The position numbers and the translations under genes were made by a program. From Mesorhizobium sp. NZP2077 (GTDB lineage: Bacteria; Pseudomonadota; Alphaproteobacteria; Rhizobiales; Rhizobiaceae): a DNA stretch of 64,000 nucleotides. The DNA is taken from NCBI RefSeq assembly GCF_013170805.1, contig NZ_CP051293.1, forward strand, positions 7,260,001-7,324,000. Direction: 5' to 3'. This document shows, one piece after another, positions 7,858-15,289 of this stretch (positions within the stretch are counted from its first letter, which is position 1; every line of letters starts with the position of its first letter). The notes below the pieces were generated by a model. The model did no database searches and had not been told where the DNA came from. It was given only the letters and a program-made list of their open reading frames with translations.

Positions 7858-8379
7858 ATGAACTGGACTGACGAGCGGGTCGAACTTCTCAGAAAACTGT
7901 GGTCGGAGGGTCTGAGCGCAAGCCAGATTGCTGCCCAGCTTGGCGGGGTCAGCCGCAATGCCGTCATCGGCAAGGTGCACCGCCTGAAGCTGTCGGGCCG
8001 TGGTCGCGCAACGGCGACGCCGGCACGCCAGAAGAAGACGGCTCAGGGGTCGACCGTTCAGAAATCGGTGGCGCGCGCCGCAAGCACGGCACGCCACGTC
8101 ACCACTTCGATCGGCGCAACGGCCTTGCAGACCCAGTTCGATGCCGAGCCGGTGACACGCCATCATTACATCCGCCCGGTCGAGAACGTCGTGGTGCCAG
8201 TGTCAAAGCATCTGCACCTCGTCGAGCTGACCGAGCGCACCTGCAAATGGCCGAACGGCGATCCGCTGTCGGAAGACTTCAATTTCTGCGGCAACGAGGC
8301 CGCCGAAACCGGCCCCTACTGCAAGTATCACGCCCGCGTGGCCTTCCAGCCGGCAGCGGAGCGGAGGCGGAATCGCTAA
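7858..8379 (+). CDS. gcrA: Cell-cycle regulator GcrA
   Basis: GcrA is an alphaproteobacterial sigma70 cofactor that activates promoters carrying CcrM-methylated GANTC sites and drives S-phase gene expression. 173 residues. The N-terminal DNA-binding domain is unmistakable: NWTDERVELLRKLW, then SASQIAAQLGG and SRNAVIGKVHRL (residues 2-43). A variable basic linker follows, then the C-terminal sigma-binding part with CKWPNGDP and FCGNEA. ATG at 7858 has AGGAG about ten bases before it. The four upstream GANTC sites suggest methylation-sensitive control. It is single-gene, converging on corA across a long hairpin. Confidence 0.95.
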   Translation: MNWTDERVELLRKLWSEGLSASQIAAQLGGVSRNAVIGKVHRLKLSGRGRATATPARQKKTAQGSTVQKSVARAASTARHVTTSIGATALQTQFDAEPVTRHHYIRPVENVVVPVSKHLHLVELTERTCKWPNGDPLSEDFNFCGNEAAETGPYCKYHARVAFQPAAERRRNR

Positions 8380-8442
8380 GCGATTAGCGATTAGCGATTA
8401 GCGAATAGCGAATAGCGAATAGCGAATAGGGAGTAGCGAATA
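8380..8442 (+). repeat. Seven-base tandem repeat after gcrA
   Basis: Nine consecutive seven-base units run without gap: three GCGATTA, four GCGAATA, one GGGAGTA, one GCGAATA. They begin at the gcrA stop codon. An inverted partner of four units lies at 8489-8516. Units 8422-8442 pair perfectly with 8489-8509, giving a 21-base-pair stem that encloses the terminator. The repeat number may vary between strains through slippage. Confidence 0.85.
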
Positions 8443-8444
8443 GG

Positions 8445-8483
8445 AACGGCTTGGCTTCTATGACTGGGAGCAAGCCGTTTTTT
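8445..8483. terminator. Terminator between gcrA and corA
   Basis: AACGGCTTG (8445-8453) pairs with CAAGCCGTT (8471-8479), and T runs through 8483. It sits inside the larger inverted seven-base repeats (8422-8442 with 8489-8509), making a long two-part hairpin between convergent genes. Confidence 0.75.
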
Positions 8484-8488
8484 GTTGC

Positions 8489-8516
8489 TATTCGCTACTC
8501 CCTATTCGCCATTCGC
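8489..8516 (-). repeat. Inverted copy of the seven-base repeat
   Basis: Units TATTCGC, TACTCCC, TATTCGC and CATTCGC are the reverse complement of the units at the end of the tandem array, with one base difference in the last unit. The order is exactly mirrored, including the variant GGGAGTA unit, which implies an inverted duplication and not independent expansion. Confidence 0.8.
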
Positions 8517-8522
8517 TCTCTT

Positions 8523-9530
8523 TCACAGCCACCCATTCTTGCGAAACCGCCAATAGAGAAACGAGCAGATCAGCGCGATGACGGTGAGCACCATTGGGTA
8601 ACCATATTGCAGCTTCAGTTCCGGCATGTCGGTGAAGTTCATGCCGTAGATGCCGGCGAATGCTGTCGGCACCGCCAGGATGGCCGCCCAGGAGGCGAGT
8701 TTCTTCGAGATCGCCGTTTCCTGGCTCTGGCCGACCAGCAGGCTGGCCTCAAACGCGAACGCCAGCACCTCGCGCAAACTGTCGATCTTTTCCTGGACGG
8801 TGCGGATGTGGTCGGTCACATCGCGGAACAGCGGATGCATGGCAGTGTGGATCTGCGGCAGGTCGGCGCTGGTCAGCCGGCGGCAGACCTCCACCAGCGG
8901 AAGTGCTGCATTGCGCAGGCGCAGGAGATCGCGGCGCAGCATGTAAAGCCGTTCGATGTCGGGGCCGGTCATCGGCTTCAAAAGGACCTTGTCCTCGATC
9001 GCCTCGACCTCGTCCTCGATCTGCTCGAGCACCGGCATGTAATTGTCGACGATGAAGTCGAGAATGGCATAGAGGACGAAATCCTCGCCCTTGGCGAGCG
9101 AATGCGGGCAGCTTTCCCAGTGCTGGCGCACGGCGGCGTAGGATGTCGACGGGCCGTGCCTGACGCTGACGATGTAGCCCGATCCTACGAACAGATGCGT
9201 CTCGCCGAAAGTCACCCGTCCTTCGATCAGCTGCGCGGTGCGAGCGACGATGAACAGCGCGTCGCCATATTGCTCGATCTTCGGCCGCTGGTGCGGATGC
9301 TCGGCATCCTCGATCGCAAGCTCATGCAGATGGAATTGCGCCTGGACGCGCAGCAGGAGTTCACGGTCGGGCTCAAGCAGCCCGATCCAGACGACGTGTC
9401 CCGATTTCTTGGCCCATTCGCCGGCTTCCTCGATCGGAATGTCGGCGATACGCCGCCCCGCCGTATAGACACTGCAGGCGATGATGCCTGATGTCGGCGC
9501 CGCGGGCTTGAACTCTCGGACATATTCCAT
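8523..9530 (-). CDS. corA: CorA-type magnesium/cobalt transporter
   Basis: Inner-membrane pentameric channel for Mg2+ and Co2+. 335 residues. A long cytosolic N-terminal domain rich in charged helices precedes two C-terminal membrane segments; the first ends in the signature YGMNF at about residue 295, and the second runs to the short basic tail KNGWL. The ATG at 9530 has GGAGG five bases before it. It is downstream of phoU on the same strand with a gap of about 90 bases. Confident in family; the ion preference, magnesium or zinc, is not decided by sequence alone. Confidence 0.92.
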   Translation of the reverse strand: MEYVREFKPAAPTSGIIACSVYTAGRRIADIPIEEAGEWAKKSGHVVWIGLLEPDRELLLRVQAQFHLHELAIEDAEHPHQRPKIEQYGDALFIVARTAQLIEGRVTFGETHLFVGSGYIVSVRHGPSTSYAAVRQHWESCPHSLAKGEDFVLYAILDFIVDNYMPVLEQIEDEVEAIEDKVLLKPMTGPDIERLYMLRRDLLRLRNAALPLVEVCRRLTSADLPQIHTAMHPLFRDVTDHIRTVQEKIDSLREVLAFAFEASLLVGQSQETAISKKLASWAAILAVPTAFAGIYGMNFTDMPELKLQYGYPMVLTVIALICSFLYWRFRKNGWL

Positions 9531-9623
9531 CGCAGCCTCCGGAAAGCACGGCCTTCATCAAGGCCCGAGAAGCTTAACGTCGGGATAGTTTAGCGCAATA
9601 TGATCAAGCGTTCGAGAGGAAGT

Positions 9624-10349
9624 TCATTGCGCCGGCTGCGTTGCCGAAAGGCTGATCTTGTCCGTCTTGTCGCCCTTCGGCCGGTCGGCGGGCATCTGGT
9701 CGCCGGTGACGATGTAGTAGATGGTCTCGGCGATGTTGGTGGCATGATCGCCGATGCGCTCGATGTTCTTGGCGCAAAACAGAAGATGCGTGCAGGGCGT
9801 GATGTTGCGCGGATCTTCCATCATGTAGGTCAGCAATTCGCGAAACAGCGACGTGTACATGGCGTCGATCTGATCATCGCGGTCGCGCACGAAGCCGATC
9901 TTGTCGACCGAGCGCGAGGCGTAGACGTCGAGAACTTCCTTAAGCTGGGTCAGCGCCAGATTGGCCAGGGCCTCCAGGCCACGGAACAGGCTGGTCGGCT
10001 GGCGTCCATCGATGACGGCGACCACGCGCTTGGCAACGTTCTTGCCGAGATCGCCGACCCGTTCAAGATCGGCGGAAATGCGGATGGCGCCGACGATCTC
10101 GCGCAGGTCGGTCGCCATCGGCTGGCGCTTGGCAATGATGATGATTGCCTTGTCGTCGATCTCGCGCTGCCCTTCGTCGAGCATGGCGTCGTCGCGGATG
10201 ACCTTCTGGGCCAATCCCGGATCGGCATTGACGAGAGCAGCGACCGCCTGCTCGACCATGCGCTCGGCATGACCGCCCATCGCGGCGATGCGCTTGGACA
10301 GATACTTCAGCTCCTCGTCATAGGCGCTCATGATGTGCACGGACTGCAT
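9624..10349 (-). CDS. phoU: Phosphate signalling regulator PhoU
   Basis: PhoU links the Pst transporter to the PhoR kinase and keeps the Pho regulon off when phosphate is ample. 241 residues. Two three-helix PhoU repeats are visible, each with the metal-binding pattern: DLERVGDLGKN near residue 91 and NIERIGDHATN near residue 191. ATG at 10349 has AAGG about eight bases upstream; an ATG six codons in (MSAYDEEL) is the alternative start. The gene follows phoR directly, without pst genes between them. The C-terminus after residue 222 is an unusual charged tail. Confidence 0.93.
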   Translation of the reverse strand: MQSVHIMSAYDEELKYLSKRIAAMGGHAERMVEQAVAALVNADPGLAQKVIRDDAMLDEGQREIDDKAIIIIAKRQPMATDLREIVGAIRISADLERVGDLGKNVAKRVVAVIDGRQPTSLFRGLEALANLALTQLKEVLDVYASRSVDKIGFVRDRDDQIDAMYTSLFRELLTYMMEDPRNITPCTHLLFCAKNIERIGDHATNIAETIYYIVTGDQMPADRPKGDKTDKISLSATQPAQ

Positions 10350-10463
10350 GGATGAAATGCCTTCCCACGGGTTCTTGATCTTGAGTCGTTTCCTCGAATC
10401 CCCGCTGATACGCTAGCCGGATGACAGAAAAAAGAAACGGTCCCTGGGAAAACTAGGGCGATA

Positions 10464-11729
10464 TCAGTGCGTCGGCAAATGAACCGAGAAGGCGGCGCCC
10501 TTGCCGACCTCTGACTTGATCGTCAGCCTCGCGTTGTGGCGCGTCAGGATATGCTTGACGATCGACAGGCCAAGGCCTGTACCTTTCTGGGTCCGGCTGG
10601 TCTCGACATCGATGCGGTAGAACCGCTCGGTGATGCGCGGAATGTGCTCCTCGGGAATGCCGGGACCGAAATCCCTGATCGTGACGTCGATGCCGGGTTC
10701 GGAATCGGCATTGCTACGCGCGATCGACACCAGGACGCGGCCGCCCGACTGGCCGTATTTGCAGGCGTTTTCCAAGAGGTTCTCGAAAACCTGGAACAGC
10801 TCGTCGCGGTCGCCCGGCACACCAAGCAGTCCGTCGGCGTAGCTCCGCTCGATGTCGACGCCGTTTTCCCTGGCCAGCGGTCCAAGTGAATCGATGACGC
10901 CATCGACCGTCTCGCGCAGGTCGACTTCCGTTCCGGGCTTCAGATAGGGCTTCATCTCGAGCCGCGACAGCGACAGCAAATCATCGATCAGCCGTGCCAT
11001 GCGGCCGGTCTGGCTCTGCATGATCTGCAGGAACTGATCGCGCGCCGCCGGGTCGTTGCGGGCGGGCCCGCGCAGGGTTTCGATGAAGCCGGCGATGGAT
11101 GCGAGCGGCGTGCGCAGTTCATGGCTGGCATTGGCGATGAAATCGGCGCGCATGCGATCGATGCGCCTCGCCTCGCTCTGGTCCTTGAACACCAGCACAT
11201 AGAGGTCTGTGGCGTGACCGACCGAGGACGCGCTGACCCGGTAGGCCCGTTCGACCGGCAGCTTCTCGGTATAGTCGACGACATCGGAGGCGACATTGCC
11301 CGAAAGCACGCTGTCGAGCAGGGCCTGCATTTCCGGCGCCCGGAATTTCAGCGGCAGCGACAGACCCGGTGCGATGCCGCCAAAGGCGGCAAAGGCGGCG
11401 GCATTGGCGTGAACGATTGTTGCAGCGTGATCGAAGATGATCAACGGATCGGCAACGGCTGCAGCCAGATATTCGCCCGACAGGCGCTGGAGGCCGATCG
11501 CCTCGATCGCGGCAGCACTCTCGGCCGATTGGCGAGTGCCGGTGGTCGGCAAGAGTGCGGCAGCGAGGAGCAGAAGAAATGCCGGCACCAGCACATAGGC
11601 GGAGATCCCCGCGAAGGCGAAAGCGATCAGGATACCGACAACGCCGGCGGCGAGCAGCCAGCGACTGTTCCACAGCCGGATGGCCATGGCTTGCACCACA
11701 CTTGCCTGCTCTGCGCTTTGCTCAGCCAT
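10464..11729 (-). CDS. phoR: Phosphate-regulon sensor histidine kinase PhoR
   Basis: Membrane sensor kinase that phosphorylates PhoB at low phosphate. 421 residues. Two closely spaced membrane segments lie at about residues 25-62, with no large periplasmic domain, as usual for PhoR. A PAS-like domain follows at about 85-190, then the H-box NASHELRTPLASI near residue 203, the N-box NLLENACKYG near 315, and G-boxes DFGPGIPEE and GTGLGLSIV. It is divergent from ppk2 and followed by phoU after 114 bases. That gap holds one CTGTCAT half Pho box on the minus strand (10421-10427) with a poor second half. Confidence 0.9.
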   Translation of the reverse strand: MAEQSAEQASVVQAMAIRLWNSRWLLAAGVVGILIAFAFAGISAYVLVPAFLLLLAAALLPTTGTRQSAESAAAIEAIGLQRLSGEYLAAAVADPLIIFDHAATIVHANAAAFAAFGGIAPGLSLPLKFRAPEMQALLDSVLSGNVASDVVDYTEKLPVERAYRVSASSVGHATDLYVLVFKDQSEARRIDRMRADFIANASHELRTPLASIAGFIETLRGPARNDPAARDQFLQIMQSQTGRMARLIDDLLSLSRLEMKPYLKPGTEVDLRETVDGVIDSLGPLARENGVDIERSYADGLLGVPGDRDELFQVFENLLENACKYGQSGGRVLVSIARSNADSEPGIDVTIRDFGPGIPEEHIPRITERFYRIDVETSRTQKGTGLGLSIVKHILTRHNARLTIKSEVGKGAAFSVHLPTH

Positions 11730-11842
11730 CCGCGCGTCCTATAGCCCTCTCGGGCGCTGTCCGGCCATATGGCAAGTTCCTGCTAGACCGGCGTGGAGGC
11801 TCCCAATAGCATGAGTCCACAAGCTTAAAAGGGTTCGTCTCG

Positions 11843-12751
11843 ATGAAAAAAGCCAAGGAATCTCCCGCAACGCCGACGTCAGGTCCGCTGAAGATCAGGA
11901 TCGGCGGCAAGGAACGGGAGTTCGACATCGAGAATCCGGAGCTTCCGGACTGGGTCGAGGACAACAAGCTGACCGCGGGCGGCTACCCCTACGACAAGAA
12001 GATGAAAACCGACGAGTATGACCAGACGCTCGAGAAATTGCAGATCGAGCTGGTCAAGGCGCAGGCATGGCTGCAAGCGACCGGCAAGCGGGTGATGGCG
12101 CTGTTCGAAGGCCGCGATGCCGCCGGCAAGGGCGGTACGATCTTCGTGGTGCACCAATATCTCAATCCGCGCACGGCACGCAATGTTGCGCTGACCAAGC
12201 CGACCCCGCCCGAGCTGGGACAATGGTACTACCAGCGTTATGTCGACCATTTTCCGACATCGGGCGAGTTCGTCACCTTCGACCGTTCCTGGTACAACCG
12301 CGCCGGCGTCGAGCCGGTGATGGGCTTCTGCACGCCCGAACAGCATGAGAAATTTCTCGACGAGACGCCGCATTTCGAGCGGATGATCGTCAACGACGAC
12401 ATCCACTTCTTCAAATTCTGGCTGAACATCGGCCGGGAAACGCAGCTCGAGCGTTTTCACGATCGCCGCTACAGCCCGCTGAAGAGCTGGAAGTTCTCGC
12501 CGATCGATGTCGCCGGCATTACCAAATGGGACGGTTACACCAAGGTGCGCGATACGATGTTCGAGCGCACCCACAAGCAGTTCGCGCCATGGATCATCGT
12601 GCGGGCCAATGACAAACGCCGTGCCCGACTGGCGGTGATGCGGCGCATCCTGTTGTCGCTGCCCTATGAGGGGCGCGATCTCGATGTCATCGGCAAGGAA
12701 GACAAGAAGATCATCGGCGAAGGGCCGTCATTCCTCGGCAAGGAAGGTTGA
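11843..12751 (+). CDS. ppk2: Polyphosphate kinase 2
   Basis: PPK2 family enzyme that moves phosphate between polyphosphate and nucleoside diphosphates, in the cytosol. 302 residues, a one-domain PPK2. The Walker A motif [11 protein letters not shown] is near residue 89, and the Walker B and lid region [17 protein letters not shown] near 146. The N-terminal 50 residues are polar and typical of class I members. It is divergent from the phosphate sensor phoR, which matches a role in phosphate storage. A strong intrinsic terminator follows. Whether it favours GDP or ADP cannot be seen. Confidence 0.92.
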   Translation: MKKAKESPATPTSGPLKIRIGGKEREFDIENPELPDWVEDNKLTAGGYPYDKKMKTDEYDQTLEKLQIELVKAQAWLQATGKRVMALFEGRDAAGKGGTIFVVHQYLNPRTARNVALTKPTPPELGQWYYQRYVDHFPTSGEFVTFDRSWYNRAGVEPVMGFCTPEQHEKFLDETPHFERMIVNDDIHFFKFWLNIGRETQLERFHDRRYSPLKSWKFSPIDVAGITKWDGYTKVRDTMFERTHKQFAPWIIVRANDKRRARLAVMRRILLSLPYEGRDLDVIGKEDKKIIGEGPSFLGKEG

Positions 12752-12756
12752 TGCTT

Positions 12757-12795
12757 CCGCGCCGCGCGGCCATTGGGCAGCGCGGCGCGGTTTCT
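12757..12795 (+). terminator. Intrinsic terminator of ppk2
   Basis: CCGCGCCGCGC (12757-12767) and GCGCGGCGCGG (12780-12790) form a perfect 11-base-pair GC stem with a 12-base loop, followed by TTTCTT. It lies six bases after the ppk2 stop, and also before the end of the convergent crotonase gene. Confidence 0.85.
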
Positions 12796-12805
12796 TCGAA
12801 ATCGC

Positions 12806-13564
12806 TCAGGCGGCCAGCCTGGCAATGCGCTGAAGGCGCCGCAGCGTGGTGTCGTCCTGCAACGCTTGTTGGAACAGCGATATCTCCTGGTCTATGCGAT
12901 CGCACAGCGCGCCGGTGTTGCCCTTGAGCAGGCCGCGGGTCTGCAGCAAGGCGGCGACCGGCTTCTTGACGAGCTGCCTGGCCCGACCGAGCGTCGCCTC
13001 CTCCACACCGTCATGCACGATCTCGGCGACGAGGCCGAGCGCCCTGGCGTCCTCGGCGCGGAGCGTGTCGCCGAGGCAGAAGAAGCGGAAGGCGCCGGCA
13101 TAGCCGAGCTTCTGCGGTGCCAGGATGCTGGTCGCCGCGTCCGGCACAAGGCCGAAATCGACGAACGGCACCCGGAACGTGCTTTCATTCGAGGCGATCA
13201 CCATGTCGCAGTGGAACAGGATGGTGCAGCCGACGCCGACGGCATCGCCGTCGACACAGGCGAGGATGGGCTTGGGGAACGTCGCCAGCGTGCGGAACAT
13301 GTCGGTGACAGCGGCAATCAGCTTCTGGTGCTTGGTGGCGTCGAGGAACTCGGAAAAGTCGCCGCCAAGGCAGAAGCAGCCCGCCAGGCCCCGCAGCACG
13401 ACGACACGAACCTCGTCATTGTCGGCGGCCTCATGGAAGGTCCTGGCCAGGCTTTCATAGGCCCTTCTATCGAGCACCGGGCGGCCGTCATTCGACGACA
13501 CGGTGACGATCAGCGTGTGGTTGCGCAGTTCGGGTTGCGGGTGCGCGCCCATCGGCGATCTCAT
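12806..13564 (-). CDS. Crotonase (enoyl-CoA hydratase/isomerase) coupled to the AHL synthase
   Basis: 252 residues of the crotonase superfamily. Oxyanion-hole segments are recognisable at about residues 65-72 (CFCLGGDF) and 107-120 (DGDAVGVGCTILFHCD). At the two usual hydratase Glu positions I see no clear Glu, so hydratase chemistry is uncertain and isomerase-type or thioester-binding activity is possible. The ATG at 13564 overlaps the luxI-type stop codon as ATGA and has AAAGGAGG just upstream, so the pair is translationally coupled. In M. loti R7A, acyl-CoA-modifying genes next to traI1 are, as I recall, tied to unusual unsaturated AHLs, so this protein may adjust the acyl chain of the signal. 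That role is inferred. Confidence 0.8.
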   Translation of the reverse strand: MRSPMGAHPQPELRNHTLIVTVSSNDGRPVLDRRAYESLARTFHEAADNDEVRVVVLRGLAGCFCLGGDFSEFLDATKHQKLIAAVTDMFRTLATFPKPILACVDGDAVGVGCTILFHCDMVIASNESTFRVPFVDFGLVPDAATSILAPQKLGYAGAFRFFCLGDTLRAEDARALGLVAEIVHDGVEEATLGRARQLVKKPVAALLQTRGLLKGNTGALCDRIDQEISLFQQALQDDTTLRRLQRIARLAA

Positions 13565-14199
13565 GACGCCCTCCTTTGGCCGAACATGTCGGGATATCCC
13601 CTGGCCAGAACGGGAGCATGATGATTGCGGCGCGACCGCACCACGTCCAGCGTGTGCTCGTTGAAGGAGAGCAACGTTGCCACGACCTGCTGATTGCCGT
13701 AGGTGCGCTGATAGCCCAGCGGCGTCGCCAGGAAATGCAGTTGCAAGGCGCGCAACACCCACATCGGTTCGAACTCGATGATCACCTTGTCGACGCCGCG
13801 CTTCAGCCCCCACTCGACGAAGCCGGCGATCAATTCGGTACCGACGGTCGAAACGCCGCGACGGCCATCGCGAAAGCCCGAAGCCACCGCATAGCGGGTC
13901 AATTCCCAGATGTTAGGCCCCGATGGCGGTGTTCCTTCGGAAAGGTCGGTCAAAACCTCGGTCAAAAGATGTGGTCGCGTGGTCGGCAACATCCGTTGAT
14001 AGCCCGCGACCTCGTTGCCTCTGATGACGATCTGATGCACGGCCTCGTCATGGTCGAACTGATCGACTTCAAATCCGTCCGGGCGCCGCAGGTCCTCCCA
14101 CCCCATCTCCTCGACAAATATCTGGTAGCGCAGTCGATGGACGGCCTCCCAAAGGTCGGGACGTTCCATCAATTCTTGAGTTGTAAGACAAAAAAGCAT
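13561..14199 (-). CDS. Acyl-homoserine-lactone synthase, LuxI family
   Basis: Makes an N-acyl-homoserine lactone signal from S-adenosylmethionine and an acyl carrier. 212 residues. All the hallmark LuxI residues are present: R24, F28 and W34 in LRYQIFVEEMGW, D46 and D49 in DQFD, R69 in YQRMLP, and E99 and R102 in WELTR. The C-terminal half carries the acyl-chain pocket, which is not interpretable by eye. The substrate may be acyl-ACP or, given the coupled crotonase, acyl-CoA as in BjaI and RpaI. The stop overlaps the crotonase start by four bases. The luxR gene ends about 100 bases upstream. Confidence 0.93.
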   Translation of the reverse strand: MLFCLTTQELMERPDLWEAVHRLRYQIFVEEMGWEDLRRPDGFEVDQFDHDEAVHQIVIRGNEVAGYQRMLPTTRPHLLTEVLTDLSEGTPPSGPNIWELTRYAVASGFRDGRRGVSTVGTELIAGFVEWGLKRGVDKVIIEFEPMWVLRALQLHFLATPLGYQRTYGNQQVVATLLSFNEHTLDVVRSRRNHHAPVLARGYPDMFGQRRAS

Positions 14200-14255
14200 T
14201 CCGTCGTCTCCTGGGTTTAAGAGGAAGATACGGCCGTGCTTTCATGAGAAAATTG

Positions 14256-14265
14256 CGTGATCACG
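14256..14265. promoter_or_regulatory. Palindrome, candidate lux-type operator before the AHL synthase
   Basis: CGTGATCACG is a perfect 10-base palindrome centred about 61 bases before the synthase ATG. This is where a lux box would sit if transcription starts 20-25 bases before the ATG. It is shorter than a typical lux box of about 20 bases, so it is only a candidate. Confidence 0.35.
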
Positions 14266-14280
14266 TAGGCATGAAGTTCT

Positions 14281-14299
14281 AGGTCGGCACGGCCGACCT
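14281..14299. promoter_or_regulatory. Perfect dyad at the luxR stop codon: operator or terminator
   Basis: AGGTCGGC and GCCGACCT (14281-14288 and 14292-14299) flank ACG. The 19-base dyad overlaps the luxR stop (14300-14298) and has no U-tract, so it is not a standard terminator. Size and symmetry fit a lux-box-like operator for the synthase gene. Confidence 0.4.
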
Positions 14300-15029
14300 A
14301 ACTAATGTAGCCGCGCCTTATCGCTTCGGCGACAGCCTGAACCCGGTTGACGGCACCGAGTTTGCTTTTGGCGTTAAGAAGATGTTTCTCCGACGTGTGC
14401 TCGGAGATTCCGAGGATTTGAGAAATCTCCCATTCCGACTTGCCGACGGCGGCCCATTGCAGGCATTCGCGTTCGCGCGGCGTCAATTCGATATGGTCGA
14501 TGGTCTTGGTCGCCATGGTGTGGAGTTGCATGGCGCGACCGACGGCATAGGTCGAGACCAGCGACACCAGGCCGAACTCGGCGGCCGACAGTTCCACGGC
14601 CTCGCCACCCAGCGACACCATGACGATCTGGCCATCGAGCGTGATCAGCGGAAAGGCCAGCCCGTCGCGCAGTTTGAACGCGCCGGCGTCGCCCATCACT
14701 TCGCCGCTGCTCTTGTCGATGCGAATGCCTTGCGCCGCTTCGCGCCACTGGAATGGCGCCTGCAGCTGCTTCATGTGGCTGACCACGGGGTCGTGATCGA
14801 CGTAGTTGCGCGCCACGTAGCGCTCCAACCATTCGACAGGCCAGTCGCACAGCAGCACATGCTGCTTTTGCTGCCCGGTCGGCGTGCCCGGTTGTGGAAC
14901 GGTTCCGGCCATCAGCGCGGTCAGACCGTAATCCGACGTTATCCCCAACAGCTTATCGCAAACCGCCGCCGCCGTTCCGGCGTGCTGCAGTTGGTCTATG
15001 TATTCCAGCGTGCGATCGAACTGACCCAT
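14298..15029 (-). CDS. LuxR-family quorum-sensing regulator
   Basis: 243 residues with an N-terminal autoinducer-binding domain and a C-terminal LuxR helix-turn-helix. The AHL-pocket pattern is seen in WLERYVARNYVDHDPVV (conserved W, Y and D) and in PFQW. The DNA-binding domain runs from about residue 178: LTPRERECLQWAAVGKSEWEISQILGIS with the recognition helix near 205-220. It lies upstream of the AHL synthase on the same strand, so it is the likely receptor and regulator. The gap of 98 bases with two dyads suggests separate, regulated transcription of the synthase. Confidence 0.9.
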   Translation of the reverse strand: MGQFDRTLEYIDQLQHAGTAAAVCDKLLGITSDYGLTALMAGTVPQPGTPTGQQKQHVLLCDWPVEWLERYVARNYVDHDPVVSHMKQLQAPFQWREAAQGIRIDKSSGEVMGDAGAFKLRDGLAFPLITLDGQIVMVSLGGEAVELSAAEFGLVSLVSTYAVGRAMQLHTMATKTIDHIELTPRERECLQWAAVGKSEWEISQILGISEHTSEKHLLNAKSKLGAVNRVQAVAEAIRRGYIS

Positions 15030-15289
15030 CGCAACATCAACCCCATGTTGCCTTATGCATTGAGATCAATGGTCCATCCATTGTCCGCACTTTGCCACCG
15101 ACCGCGGATTGCAACGCGCTCATTTCCGGTTGTGGTTCTCAACCCTGATCCCCCAACCAGAGTGGCCACCGCTGTTTGCAAACGCGCTAAAGCATACCCT
15201 GAAATCGGCGCGTTGAAATCAAAAACCATTGTGCCTGCACCATTTTCGTACCAAAACCTGTGCGAATACGAGTGCGGCGGAGTCCTATC

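Noticed and set aside
8380..8516. Possible CRISPR array
   Set aside because: Units are seven bases with no spacers and there are no cas genes; it is a tandem repeat with a mirror copy.
12806..13564. Ordinary beta-oxidation enoyl-CoA hydratase
   Set aside because: It is coupled to the AHL synthase and lacks clear catalytic Glu residues, so it is reported as a crotonase of unknown activity.
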